A stretch of DNA of 64,000 nucleotides from contig JBFXKW010000007.1 of the NCBI GenBank assembly GCA_050173345.1, positions 156,599 through 220,598 of the forward strand. Direction: 5' to 3'. Origin of the DNA: SHWC01 sp050173345 (GTDB lineage: Bacteria; Pseudomonadota; Alphaproteobacteria; UBA828). Shown here piece by piece: positions 28,912 through 37,383 of this stretch; within the stretch, counting starts at the first letter, position 1; every line of letters starts with the position of its first letter. The notes beneath the pieces are model-generated. The model did not search any database. It saw only the letters and a list, made by a program, of their open reading frames with translations, and was not told the DNA's origin. A program made the position numbers and the translations under genes.

Positions 28912-29394
28912 GTGAGCATCATCGAGAGGCTGGGATTGGCCGCCTTGGCGGCAGGCGCGGTCTTGGCGGCGGGCGCGCTGGGCGGGCCGGCGCAGGCCGA
29001 TGACGCGAAGAACGTCATCGCCTATCGGCAGAACGTGATGAAGGGCATCGCTGCGCACATCACGCAGATCGCCATGGTCGCCAAGGGCGAGGTGTCGTTT
29101 ACCGACCAGGTCGCCGGCAATGCGCGCGCGATCGCAGGTGCGGCCGGCGGCATTCCCGCGGTCTTTCCCGAAGGGAGCGGGGAGGCGCCCGGCGCGGAGA
29201 CCGCGGCGCAGCCGGCGATCTGGCAGCAATGGGACAAGTTCACCGCGTCGGCGCAGGCGCTCCAAACCGAGGCCACCAAGCTCGCCGAGATCGCGGAAGG
29301 CGGCGGCGATGCGGCGGCGATCGGCGCGCAGCTCGGCGAGCTCGGCAAGACCTGCGGCGGCTGCCATGAGCCGTTCCGCAAGAAGACGGACTAG
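28912..29394 (+). CDS. Cytochrome c' family protein
   Basis: 160 residues with a Sec signal peptide (cleavage near AQAD). The mature part is a four-helix bundle with a single C-terminal heme site CGGCH, the arrangement of cytochrome c'. Segment VMKGIAAHITQIAMVAKGE resembles its first helix, which in the family places a Met or Leu on the distal heme face. These periplasmic proteins bind NO or transfer electrons. The GTG at 28912 follows GGAGGGG. It overlaps or abuts the dihaem cytochrome gene, so the two are probably co-expressed. Confidence 0.85.
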   Translation: MSIIERLGLAALAAGAVLAAGALGGPAQADDAKNVIAYRQNVMKGIAAHITQIAMVAKGEVSFTDQVAGNARAIAGAAGGIPAVFPEGSGEAPGAETAAQPAIWQQWDKFTASAQALQTEATKLAEIAEGGGDAAAIGAQLGELGKTCGGCHEPFRKKTD

Positions 29395-30355
29395 CCGGCG
29401 GGCCATCGGGCTTCCGGTTCCGGTCGCCATGCGGGCCGGTGGCGGGCTGGCCGTAGCCGCCCTGGCCGCCGGCCTCGCGGGCGTCGCCGGCGGGCTCGGC
29501 GCTGCCGAGCCGGGGCCGGTCGAGCGCGGCGAATACCTGATCCGCGCCGCCGGCTGCGTCGCCTGCCACACCGACAAGCAGGGCGGCGGCGCCGCGCTCG
29601 CGGGGGGCCGCGCGATCAAGACGGCGTTTGGCACCTTCTACTCGCCGAACATCACGCCCGACCCCGAGACCGGCATCGGGCAGTGGAGCGACGAGGATTT
29701 CGTGCGCGCGCTCTCCGAAGGCGTGGCGCCGGACGGGGCCCACCTCTATCCGGCCTTCCCCTATGCCAGCTACACCTACATGACCCGCGAGGACATGCTC
29801 GACCTCAAGGCGTACCTGTTCGCGCAGCCGCCGGTGCGGCGCGAGAACACGCCGCACGACCTCGGCTTCCCGTTCGGCTGGCGCTTCGTCAACTGGCCCT
29901 GGCAGGTGCTGTTCCTGCCGTCGGGGCCGTTCGAGCCCGACCCCGCGCTCACGCCCGAGCTCAATCGCGGCGCCTATCTGGTCAAGGCGCTCGCCCATTG
30001 CGGCGAGTGCCACACGCCGCGCAACCTCTTGGGGGCGATGGACGACGGCGACTTCCTGGCCGGCACCAAGGACGGGCCGGATGGCGAGACCGTGCCCAAC
30101 ATCACGCCGGACGCGGCGACCGGCATCGGCGAGTGGTCGGTCAACGATATCGTGTTCCTGCTGCGCACTGGCTTCCTGCCGAGCGGCAACGATGTGCAGG
30201 GCAGCATGCGCGAGGCGATCGACGACGGCCTCAAGTTCCTGACGCAGGCCGATCTCGAGGCGATCGCGGCCTATATCAAGTCAGTGCCGGCGATCGAGAA
30301 CAAGGTGCGCGAGAAGCGGCCCGCCTCGAGCGGCGGCGCCTTCGATTTCGACTGA
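29366..30355 (+). CDS. Dihaem c-type cytochrome
   Basis: 329 residues from ATG 29366, or 308 from ATG 29429; the second begins directly at a signal peptide. Two heme motifs, CVACH and CGECH, sit in two cytochrome c domains. Each is followed by an N-I-T-P-D-x-x-T-G-I-G segment, a repeat typical of the membrane-bound alcohol/aldehyde dehydrogenase cytochrome subunits and related dihaem proteins. It acts in the periplasm, probably passing electrons to the oxidase. No dehydrogenase partner is adjacent; the cytochrome c' gene precedes it. The C-terminus is Lys/Arg rich with an acidic end. Confidence 0.84.
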   Translation: MSRSARRRTSRRAIGLPVPVAMRAGGGLAVAALAAGLAGVAGGLGAAEPGPVERGEYLIRAAGCVACHTDKQGGGAALAGGRAIKTAFGTFYSPNITPDPETGIGQWSDEDFVRALSEGVAPDGAHLYPAFPYASYTYMTREDMLDLKAYLFAQPPVRRENTPHDLGFPFGWRFVNWPWQVLFLPSGPFEPDPALTPELNRGAYLVKALAHCGECHTPRNLLGAMDDGDFLAGTKDGPDGETVPNITPDAATGIGEWSVNDIVFLLRTGFLPSGNDVQGSMREAIDDGLKFLTQADLEAIAAYIKSVPAIENKVREKRPASSGGAFDFD

Positions 30356-30389
30356 GCCGGCCCGGCCGGTCTCGGCGTTGCTTTGCAGC

Positions 30390-30411
30390 AGGGGCACGCT
30401 TCGTGTACCCT
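30390..30411 (+). terminator. Weak hairpin after the dihaem cytochrome gene
   Basis: AGGGGCACG pairs with CGTGTACCCT around CTT, with an internal mismatch. It lies 35 bp after the stop codon and before the LysM gene. No U tract. Confidence 0.3.
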
Positions 30412-30451
30412 GTATGACGAGTCAAATCTTGCCGAGACTTGAGGCGTTTCC

Positions 30452-31624
30452 GTGAAGAACAAGTATTTCCGCATCGGCCTGCCGGTCGGCCTTGGCGTCG
30501 TGATTGCGGGTGTCCTGGCCGGCGTGTTCCTGTCCGGCGGCGGCGACAAGGCGAGCGCGCCGACCGGCGCCGAGGTCGCGTCGACCGAGGAGCAGGCCGC
30601 GCCCGCCGAGGCCGCGGTCGAATCCGCCACGGAGAATGCCGCCGGGGACGCTGCCGTCTCGGCCGACGGCACGGCGGCCGAGGCCAGCGGGACGGCTCCG
30701 ACACCCGCCGATGAGCAGGCGGCCAGCACGGCCGATGCCCCGGGCGCGGATCAGGCCGCGTCCGGCGACGCGCCGCCGCGCGCCAAGCCGAGCTTCGACG
30801 TCGTCCGCATCGACCCCAAGGGCGGCACGGTCATGGCCGGGCGCGCCGCGCCCGGCGCGGAGATCATCATCCGCGACGGCGAGACCGAGCTCGGCCGCGC
30901 CACCGCGAACCAGCGCGGCGAATGGGTGTTCACCGACGAGCGGCCCATGCCGGCGGGCGACCGCCAGCTCTCGCTCGAAGACCCGGCGCCGGGCGGCTCG
31001 GAATCCGAGAACGTGGTCGTGGTCTCCGTGCCCGCGTCAGAGCCCACGCTCGACCAGGAGGGCCAGGCGCCGCAGGAGCGGCAGACCGCGCTCGCGGTGC
31101 TGCAGCCGCGCGACGGCGGCCCCTCGGTCGTCCTGCAGCTGCCCGAGGAGACCGTTGCGTCGGCCGATGGCGCGCCGCGCGCCGCGGTCGACAGCATCGA
31201 CTACACGCCGGAAGGCGAGATCACCGTGTCGGGCCAGGCCGAGCCCGGCGCGCGGCTCAACGTCTATGTCGACAACCAGCCGGTCGCGACCGCGCAGGCG
31301 GACGACCAGGGGCGCTGGCGCACCACGCTCGGCGAGGGTGTCAGCGAGGGGCAGCACCAATTGCGCATCGACAGCGTCGATCAGGCCGGCAAGGTGATCA
31401 CGCGTGCCGAGACCGCGATCGCCAAGGCGCCGAAGACCATGCTCGAGCTCGGCGGCGAGACGCTGGTGATCGTGCAGCCGGGCAACAGCCTGTGGCGGAT
31501 CGCGCGCCGCACCTATGGCGGCGGCGTGCACTACACCGAGATCTACCAGGCGAACGCCGATCAGATTCGCGATCCGAGCCTGATCTACCCCGGCCAGATC
31601 CTCACGGTGCCGCCGCTCGGCTAA
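30452..31624 (+). CDS. LysM peptidoglycan-binding protein with Ig-like repeats
   Basis: 390 residues. One N-terminal membrane anchor (about 7-28), then a low-complexity Ala/Glu/Pro linker (30-110). Two Ig-like (Big_3/5-type) domains have a repeated pattern: PKGGTVMAGRAAPGAEIIIRD near 120 and PEGEITVSGQAEPGARLNVYV near 260. A C-terminal LysM domain follows (VIVQPGNSLWRIARRTYG...YPGQILTVP). It is probably tethered to the inner membrane and binds peptidoglycan. GTG start at 30452, with TTGAGG as ribosome-binding site. This arrangement is common in alphaproteobacteria but has no assigned function. Confidence 0.85.
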   Translation: MKNKYFRIGLPVGLGVVIAGVLAGVFLSGGGDKASAPTGAEVASTEEQAAPAEAAVESATENAAGDAAVSADGTAAEASGTAPTPADEQAASTADAPGADQAASGDAPPRAKPSFDVVRIDPKGGTVMAGRAAPGAEIIIRDGETELGRATANQRGEWVFTDERPMPAGDRQLSLEDPAPGGSESENVVVVSVPASEPTLDQEGQAPQERQTALAVLQPRDGGPSVVLQLPEETVASADGAPRAAVDSIDYTPEGEITVSGQAEPGARLNVYVDNQPVATAQADDQGRWRTTLGEGVSEGQHQLRIDSVDQAGKVITRAETAIAKAPKTMLELGGETLVIVQPGNSLWRIARRTYGGGVHYTEIYQANADQIRDPSLIYPGQILTVPPLG

Positions 31625-32145
31625 CTCTTCTCGCGTTCGACGAGCCCGAACTCGACCATCAGGTCGAGATAGTGCGCCGAGTTCAGCAGCGCGGCCGCGG
31701 TCTGCGTCACCAGGGTCTGCGCGGTCAGGCTGGCGTCCTTGGGAAGCCGCAGCTCGCGCGACAGGACCAGCCTGTTGTTGGGCGATAGCGAGAGGCAGAT
31801 GCCGGCGCCATGGCCGCCGCCGGCCTTGAGCAGCGAGAGCAGCTCGGTGCGGCGCGCCGTGTCTTCGGCGCTGAACGGCACGACGGCCATGTCGGCGGAG
31901 AGCCGAAGCAGCAGGCCGCCTTCCGTGCGATCGACCTCGCCCTGGAAGCGGACCTCGCGCCAATCGAAGCCGAACGCGATCGGCAGCCTGGGCTCGCCGC
32001 GCACGAGATGGCCGGCGTCGCCGACCGTGAGGCTGCCGAGTTCGATCGGCTGGTTGACGTCGCGCAGCATGTCGAACATCGAACGCGGTCCCTTCGCTCC
32101 GCCCGGCGTGCGGTGCCGATTCGCCGCCTCGCGGGACGGCGACAT
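31621..32145 (-). CDS. Unrecognised protein, 174 residues
   Basis: I do not recognise this protein. From ATG 32145 it has 174 residues; ATG 32080 would give 152 and begins MFDMLRDVNQPIELGSL. There are no membrane segments or metal motifs. The body reads as a compact alpha/beta domain (FDWREVRFQGEVDR, LLLRLSADMAVVPFSAED, GICLSLSPNNRLVLSREL) with a long C-terminal helix, loosely like a CesT/YbjN-type chaperone fold, which is a guess. It lies 74 bp downstream of the MarR gene on the same strand, so co-transcription is likely. It shares four bases with the convergent LysM gene. Confidence 0.6.
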   Translation of the reverse strand: MSPSREAANRHRTPGGAKGPRSMFDMLRDVNQPIELGSLTVGDAGHLVRGEPRLPIAFGFDWREVRFQGEVDRTEGGLLLRLSADMAVVPFSAEDTARRTELLSLLKAGGGHGAGICLSLSPNNRLVLSRELRLPKDASLTAQTLVTQTAAALLNSAHYLDLMVEFGLVEREKS

Positions 32146-32219
32146 GGTCTCACCCTGCGAACGATAGCGCTCCGCGGTAAACCGGGAGTAAACGATCCGG
32201 CTCCGGGCGTGGTGTATGG

Positions 32220-32705
32220 TTAAAGCAGGCGCGCGATCATGTAGCCGAGCAGGCTGTTGATCTTGGCCTTGTCCTGCTCGGAGAGGCCGAAGGTGGCGAC
32301 CGCGTTGACCTCGAGCGCGTAGGGCACCAGCTCCTCCTTGAGGTCGGCGCCGCGCTCGGTCAGGAACACGTTGACCTGGCGGCGGTTGCGCGGGTTGCGC
32401 ACGCGCTTGACCAGGCCGTCCCGCTCCATGCGGTCGAGCGTGCGCGTGGTGGTCGGCTCCTCGATGTGGACGCGCCGGCTCAGCTCCTTCTGCGTCAGGC
32501 CGTCCTGGTCCCAGAGGTGGAGGAGGAGCGGCCACTGGCCGACCGAGACGCCGTGGGCCGAGAGGCGGAGCTGCAGGGCGCGCGAGAACAGGCGGTGCGC
32601 GACCGTAACCAGATGGGCGGTGTTCTCGTCGATGACGAAGGGCGTCACGCCCTCGGGAATCTCGCTCGTCGGTTTCGGCGGACGTTGCGTAACCTGGAAG
32701 GCCAT
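32220..32705 (-). CDS. MarR family transcriptional regulator
   Basis: 161 residues, winged helix. Recognition region GLTQKELSRRVHIEEPTTTRTLDRMERDGLVKRVRNPRNRRQ is the MarR DNA-binding core with the Arg-rich wing. These dimers usually repress a neighbouring gene and respond to small phenolic or lipophilic ligands. It is divergent from the HpcH/HpaI aldolase gene (155 bp apart) and upstream of the unrecognised protein; either may be its target. No clear operator palindrome was found between them. Confidence 0.88.
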   Translation of the reverse strand: MAFQVTQRPPKPTSEIPEGVTPFVIDENTAHLVTVAHRLFSRALQLRLSAHGVSVGQWPLLLHLWDQDGLTQKELSRRVHIEEPTTTRTLDRMERDGLVKRVRNPRNRRQVNVFLTERGADLKEELVPYALEVNAVATFGLSEQDKAKINSLLGYMIARLL

Positions 32706-32860
32706 GGGGCGAGCTTCGCTGGTCGATTGCGGCGCAGGTCCGAGCGAGGCTAGCTCATCGCGGCGCTTCACGACAGGGGCCAAGCGATGCTTCCGGCTGC
32801 CCCGCCGAGCGGCTAATCTGTCGCGCCGGCGCGAAGGATCGGTGAAGGAGGAGGCACGAG

Positions 32861-33664
32861 ATGGCGTTCGAGAACAAGCTGAAGAAGAAGCTCCTGGCGC
32901 GCGAGCCCGCGCTCGGCTGCTGGCTGTCATCGGGCAGCAGCGTCGCGGCCGAGGTTGTGGCTCATGCCGGCTATGACGCGGTGGTGCTCGACCACGAGCA
33001 CGGCCCGGGCGACCTGATGAACGCCATCACGCTGATGCAGGCCGTCGGCGAAGTCGGTGCGCCCAGCCTGATGCGGGTGCCGTGGAACGACATGGTCTAC
33101 ATCAAGCGGGCGCTCGACATCGGCATCCTCGGCATCCTCGTGCCCTATGTTCAGACCGCCAAGGAAGCCAAGGCGGCGGTCGATGCCTGCATCTACCCGA
33201 CCAAGGGCATTCGCGGCGTCGCCCCGCACGCCGCGCGCTGCACGCGCTGGGGCGCGAAGCTCGACGACTACATGGCGGCGCTGCCCGACTTGATCCTCAC
33301 CATGGTGCAGATCGAGACGGCGCAGGGCGTCGAGAACATCGAGGAGATCGCGGCCGTGGACGGCCTCGACATGCTGTTCCTCGGGCCGGGCGACCTCGCC
33401 GCGAGCATCGGCCTGATCGGCCAGGTCAACCATCCCGACGCGGTCGCGCTGATCGAGAAGGCGGAAGCCAAGATGCGCAAGACCGGCAAGCTGATGGGCA
33501 CGGTGACGCGCCCAGGCAAGACCGTGAACTGGACCTTCGACCAGGGCTACGACTTCGTCATCGCCGGCCAGGACATCAAGCTGCTCCAGCAGGCCGCGAC
33601 CGCCCAGGTCGCCGCCTTCCGCGCCGACCCGCCGAAGCCGGCCGGCCGGCGCGCCTCCAAATAG
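32861..33664 (+). CDS. HpcH/HpaI family aldolase
   Basis: 267 residues, TIM barrel of the class II HpcH/HpaI type. Motifs: LDHEHGPGD (base and metal side), RVPWNDMVYIKRALDIGILGILVPYV, the metal-binding Glu in VQIETAQGVENI, and LGPGDLAASIG. Such enzymes cleave 4-hydroxy-2-oxoacids to pyruvate plus an aldehyde. It starts a block of catabolic genes. The stop overlaps an AGAGCAGGATT repeat arm and a bidirectional hairpin follows. Confidence 0.9.
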   Translation: MAFENKLKKKLLAREPALGCWLSSGSSVAAEVVAHAGYDAVVLDHEHGPGDLMNAITLMQAVGEVGAPSLMRVPWNDMVYIKRALDIGILGILVPYVQTAKEAKAAVDACIYPTKGIRGVAPHAARCTRWGAKLDDYMAALPDLILTMVQIETAQGVENIEEIAAVDGLDMLFLGPGDLAASIGLIGQVNHPDAVALIEKAEAKMRKTGKLMGTVTRPGKTVNWTFDQGYDFVIAGQDIKLLQQAATAQVAAFRADPPKPAGRRASK

Positions 33665-33680
33665 AGCAGGATTCGGTCAG

Positions 33681-33711
33681 GTAGAGCGCGGCCGATCTCG
33701 CCGTGCTCTAC
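33681..33711. terminator. Bidirectional hairpin between convergent genes
   Basis: GTAGAGCGCGGC (33681-33692) pairs with GCCGTGCTCTAC (33700-33711), including one G-U pair, around a 7-nt loop. It covers the stop codon of the leftward crotonase gene and follows the aldolase stop by 17 bp. Confidence 0.65.
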
Positions 33712-34517
33712 CGTCCCTTGAAGACCGGGCGGCGCTTCTCCATGAAGGCGCGGCGGCCTTCGACATAGTCTTCGCTCGTGAAGCAGCGCTCGATCAGCGC
33801 ATCGCAGCATGCCTTGTCGGCCTCGCCGCCGCGCGAAAGCTCGCCTATGATGCCCTTGGCCGCCTCGATGGTGAGCGGCGCATTGCCGGCGATGGTCGCC
33901 GCGTAGTCGTTGATCGCGTCTTCGAGGTTCGCCGCCGGCACCACCCGGTTGACCAGCCCCATGCGGAGCGCCTCCTCGGCGGAGTATCTGCGCGCCGTGA
34001 AGATGATCTCCTTGGCGTAGGACGGGCCGACCAGATCGACCAGGGTCTTCAAGCCCGGCGCGCGATAGCCGATGCCGAGCTTCGCCGCCGGGATCGCGAA
34101 GCCCGCATCGTCCGCCGCGATCCGCATGTCGCAGGAGATCGCGATGGCGACGCCGCCGCCGAAGCAATGGCCGCGGATCATCGCGATGGTCGGCCGCTTG
34201 CAGGTGGCGAGCGCATGCGTCGCATGCTCGACCAGCGTGTCGTAGTTGGCGACCGCCTCGGGCGTCGCCCGCTCGGCCTCGAACTCGGAGATGTCGGCGC
34301 CCGAGATGAACGCCTTGTCGCCGGCGCCTTTCAGCACGATCAGGCGCACCTCGGGCTCGGCCGAGAGCGCATCGACGAGGCGCGGGATCGCCTCCCACAT
34401 GTCGCGCGACAGCGCGTTGTGGCGCTCGGGTTTATTGAAGACGATCCAGCCGGCCGCGCCCTCGATGCGCGCGAGCATGCGCGCGGTGCCGGTCGGCAAC
34501 TCGCGGCCAATCGCCAT
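33708..34517 (-). CDS. Enoyl-CoA hydratase/isomerase family protein, catalytic Glu absent
   Basis: 269 residues, crotonase fold. Oxyanion-hole segments KAFISGADISEFE and HCFGGGVAIAISCDMRIAADD are present. Both hydratase glutamates are missing: the first site reads GGGVAIA and the second reads IPAAKLGIGY. Ordinary hydratase activity is therefore unlikely; isomerase, decarboxylase or hydrolase chemistry is possible. The start codon overlaps the stop of the CaiB gene by one base (TGATG), so the two are translationally coupled and probably act on the same acyl-CoA. Confidence 0.85.
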   Translation of the reverse strand: MAIGRELPTGTARMLARIEGAAGWIVFNKPERHNALSRDMWEAIPRLVDALSAEPEVRLIVLKGAGDKAFISGADISEFEAERATPEAVANYDTLVEHATHALATCKRPTIAMIRGHCFGGGVAIAISCDMRIAADDAGFAIPAAKLGIGYRAPGLKTLVDLVGPSYAKEIIFTARRYSAEEALRMGLVNRVVPAANLEDAINDYAATIAGNAPLTIEAAKGIIGELSRGGEADKACCDALIERCFTSEDYVEGRRAFMEKRRPVFKGR

Positions 34518-35710
34518 CAGATCACCTTGGCTTCGCGCAGCGCGGCGATGGCGGCGTCGTCATAGCCGATCTCGCGCAGGATGGCGTCCGAGTGCTCGCC
34601 GGCTTCCGGGCTCGCCGTGCGCAGATGGAAGGGGTGCTTGCTGAGCGCGACGCCCTGGCCGAGCAGGTTGATGCGCCCGAGCGTCTTGTGCTCGACCGGC
34701 TGCGCCATGCCGAGATGCTGCACCTGCGGATCGTCGAACACCTGGTCGATGCTGAGCACCGGGCCGGCCGGCACGCCCGCGGCGTTCAGCACCTCGACCC
34801 AATGCGCCACCGTGTTGTCGGCAAGCTTCGCCGAGACGCTCGCGTTCAGCAGCACGCGGTTGCGCGAGCGCGCTACCGTGCTTGCGAAAGCCGGGTTGCG
34901 CGCGAGCTCGGGCGCGTTGATCGCCCGGCACAGGCGGTCGAAGATGTCCTGCCCCGAGGTGCCGATGTTGAGGTAGCCGTCCTTGCAGCGGAAGGTGCCG
35001 GTCGGGATGATGGTCGGGTGGTCGTTGCCCGCCTGGGTCGGCCGCTCACGCTTCATCAGCCAGCGCACCGCCTGGAAGTCGAGCATCGCCACCTGGGCTT
35101 GCAGCAATGAGGTCTGCACCCATTGGCCTTCGCCCGTGGTCTCGCGCTCGAGCAGCGCGATCATGATGCCGAGCGCGCAATAGAGGCCGGCCGACAGGTC
35201 GGCGACCGGGATGCCGGCGCGCACCGGCCCCTGTCCCGGAAAGCCGGTGACCGACATCAGCCCGCCCATGCCTTGCGCGATCTGGTCGAAGCCGGGCCGC
35301 TCGCCATAGGGGCCGTCCTGCCCGAAGCCCGAGATGCTGGCATAGACCAGCTTCGGGTTGACGGCGCGCAGCGTCTCATAGTCGATGCCGAGGCGGAACT
35401 TGACCGGCGGGCGGTAGTTCTCGACCAGCACGTCGGCGCGCTCGACCAGCTTGAGCAGGATCTCGCGGCCCTGCGGCTGCTTGAGGTCGAGCGTCAGGCC
35501 CTCCTTGTTGCGGTGCAGGTTCTGGAAATCGGGGCCGTGCCGGTCCTCGCCGAGCCCGTCGCCGAGGGCGCCCTTGCGCGGCGGCTCGATCTTGATGCAG
35601 CGGGCGCCCCAGTCGGCCAGCTGGCGCACGGCATGCGGCCCCGCGCGGACGCGCGACAGGTCGAGGACGGTGAAACGGCCCAGAGGGCCGCGCGGCACGG
35701 AATCAGTCAT
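34517..35710 (-). CDS. CaiB/BaiF (class III) CoA-transferase
   Basis: 397 residues. Family motifs: LGRFTVLDLSRVRAGPHAVRQLADWGA, the VENYRPPVKFRLGIDYETL helix, SISGFGQDGPYGERPGFDQIAQGMGG, and the catalytic Asp in VADLSAGLYCALGIM. It moves CoA from one acyl-CoA to a free carboxylic acid through enzyme-bound anhydrides. It is the first gene of a two-gene operon with the crotonase. A GntR-type operator candidate lies 130 bp upstream. Confidence 0.92.
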   Translation of the reverse strand: MTDSVPRGPLGRFTVLDLSRVRAGPHAVRQLADWGARCIKIEPPRKGALGDGLGEDRHGPDFQNLHRNKEGLTLDLKQPQGREILLKLVERADVLVENYRPPVKFRLGIDYETLRAVNPKLVYASISGFGQDGPYGERPGFDQIAQGMGGLMSVTGFPGQGPVRAGIPVADLSAGLYCALGIMIALLERETTGEGQWVQTSLLQAQVAMLDFQAVRWLMKRERPTQAGNDHPTIIPTGTFRCKDGYLNIGTSGQDIFDRLCRAINAPELARNPAFASTVARSRNRVLLNASVSAKLADNTVAHWVEVLNAAGVPAGPVLSIDQVFDDPQVQHLGMAQPVEHKTLGRINLLGQGVALSKHPFHLRTASPEAGEHSDAILREIGYDDAAIAALREAKVI

Positions 35711-35838
35711 TCGCGCTCTGCGTCAGGCTGCCTGTGTTGTCAGGCGGGCTCGATGGGCGCGGCCATCGGCCGGCTGCCGGCTCGGTTTGGTTTGCCGCGG
35801 ACCCGCTGACACCCTCGATGCCGCGATGAAGTGAAGGA

Positions 35839-35850
35839 TTGGTATACAAC
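35839..35850. promoter_or_regulatory. GntR (FCD-type) operator candidate 1
   Basis: TTGGTATACAAC fits the TNGT-N2-ACNA pattern of FCD-type GntR operators. It contains TTGGTATA, also present in the site between the E1 dehydrogenase and PxpB genes (49991). The regulator encoded at 46560-47264 is a candidate binder. Confidence 0.45.
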
Positions 35851-36102
35851 ACTCGTTGCACGGACGGAAATCACCGTACCAAGGGGCAGATTGATGCGCC
35901 CGACACCGCGCGAGAGCGTCGACGATGCCGGCAGCGGGGTAGCGATCGCCCGCCGCCATAGTTGGGGTTTATCAAGGGCATGGTCAAGCGCACAGCCTTA
36001 ACCGTGCGGCCCGGCGAGCCGCCGGACGGTGCCGCTTGGCAGGTCCGGCACATAGAAACCACATGGACGGCCGGGCCTAATCGGCTATGCTTGCGGCCGA
36101 AT

Positions 36103-36125
36103 GGCCTGCGCCGGTTCCGCAGGCC
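36103..36125. repeat. Hairpin in the LLM gene leader region
   Basis: GGCCTGCG (36103-36110) pairs with CGCAGGCC (36118-36125) around a 7-nt loop, 69 bp before the LLM start. Role unknown. Confidence 0.4.
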
Positions 36126-36194
36126 AGGCAATGGGGAATCACGCATGGCGCGCGCCGTGGCCGCGCTCTGATAGCCGAGGAGGAGATGTCGTCC

Positions 36195-37304
36195 ATGAAG
36201 CTCGCGTTGTTCATGATGCCGATCCACGATCCGAAACGCGACTACCACACGACGCTGATGGAAGACGTTGAGACGGTCGTGCTGGCCGACAAGCTCGGCT
36301 ACGAGGAGGCCTGGGTCGGCGAGCATTACACCTCCGCCGGCGAGCAGATCACCAACCCGATGATGTTCCTGGCGGCCTGCCTGCCGCGCACCAAGCAGAT
36401 CAAGCTCGCCACCGGCGTCATCTGCCTGCCGCAGTACAACCCGGTCACGGTGGCCGGCCAGGCCGCCATGTTCGACCATCTGTGCAAGGGCCGCTTCATT
36501 ATGGGCGTCGGGCCGGGCGGGCTGCCCTCCGACTTCGAGGTGTTCGGCACCCTCGATACCGACCGCATGGAGATGATGACCGAGTCGATCGACACCATCC
36601 ACAAGATCTGGGACGGCGGCCCCCCGTACAACATCGAGGGGAAATACTTCAAGGTTAAGAGCGATCGCTGGATCTACGAAGACATCGGCATGGGCTACAT
36701 GGCGAAGCCCTATCAGAAGCCGTACCCGCCGGTGGCGATCTCGGCGATGAGCCCGTATTCGAGCTCCATGAGGCTCGCGGCGCGGCGCAAATGGGATCCG
36801 ATCTCGGCCAATTTCATCGGCCGCTGGTCGGTCAAGTCGCACTGGGAGGTCTATGCCGACGAGGCCAAGAAGAGCGGCTACACCGCCGACCCGGAGCGCT
36901 GGCGCGTCGCCCGCAACATCTACGTGGCGCCGACCGACAAGGAGGCCGAGGCGTTCGTGAAGCGCCGGCAGCAGTCCTACGACTTCTACTTCGAGTACCT
37001 GTTCAAGATCTTCGAGCGCGCCGAGATGAAGGGGCCGTTCGTCCTGCACAAGGGCGACGACCCGGAGAAGCTGACCCACGAGGCGATGCGCGACGACTAC
37101 ACGATCTACGGCAGCCCGCAGACCGTGGCCCGCAAGATCCTGGAGTTCCGCGAGGAGGTCGGCCATTTCGGCACGCTGATGCTGACCGCCCAGGACTGGA
37201 CCAGCAAGGCGAAGATCAAGAAGTCCATGACGCTGCTCGCCAAGGAGGTCATGCCTCTGGTCAACGCCAAGCTCGGCGTGACGCAGAGCGCCGCCGCCGA
37301 GTAG
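36195..37304 (+). CDS. LLM class flavin-dependent oxidoreductase
   Basis: 369 residues, luciferase-like TIM barrel. Signatures: GYEEAWVGEHYTS, LATGVICLPQYNPVTVAGQAAM, RFIMGVGPGGLPSDFEVFG. These enzymes use reduced flavin from a separate reductase to oxygenate or oxidise organic substrates (alkanes, terpenes, N-heterocycles). The substrate is unknown. The ATG at 36195 lies 10 nt after GAGGAGGAG; the ATG at 36186 would be too close to it. No flavin reductase gene is adjacent. Confidence 0.88.
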   Translation: MKLALFMMPIHDPKRDYHTTLMEDVETVVLADKLGYEEAWVGEHYTSAGEQITNPMMFLAACLPRTKQIKLATGVICLPQYNPVTVAGQAAMFDHLCKGRFIMGVGPGGLPSDFEVFGTLDTDRMEMMTESIDTIHKIWDGGPPYNIEGKYFKVKSDRWIYEDIGMGYMAKPYQKPYPPVAISAMSPYSSSMRLAARRKWDPISANFIGRWSVKSHWEVYADEAKKSGYTADPERWRVARNIYVAPTDKEAEAFVKRRQQSYDFYFEYLFKIFERAEMKGPFVLHKGDDPEKLTHEAMRDDYTIYGSPQTVARKILEFREEVGHFGTLMLTAQDWTSKAKIKKSMTLLAKEVMPLVNAKLGVTQSAAAE

Positions 37305-37383
37305 GCCGGCCGGCGACTGGACGAAGAATTGGGGCCGGGTCCGCGGCGCGGGCCCGGCCCCGTCATTTCAGGGCGCGGCCGGC

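Larger units (their letters stand above)
35711..36194. other. Divergent intergenic region, CaiB operon / LLM oxidoreductase
   Basis: 484 bp without a convincing gene. It contains a GntR-type operator candidate (35839-35850), a hairpin (36103-36125) and the ribosome-binding site of the LLM gene. A 69-codon open frame at 35962-36171 has no motif, is Arg/Pro rich and was not accepted. Confidence 0.55.

Noticed and set aside
35962..36171. 69-codon open frame before the LLM gene
   Set aside because: No ribosome-binding site, no motif and skewed Arg/Pro content; it also contains the 36103-36125 hairpin.
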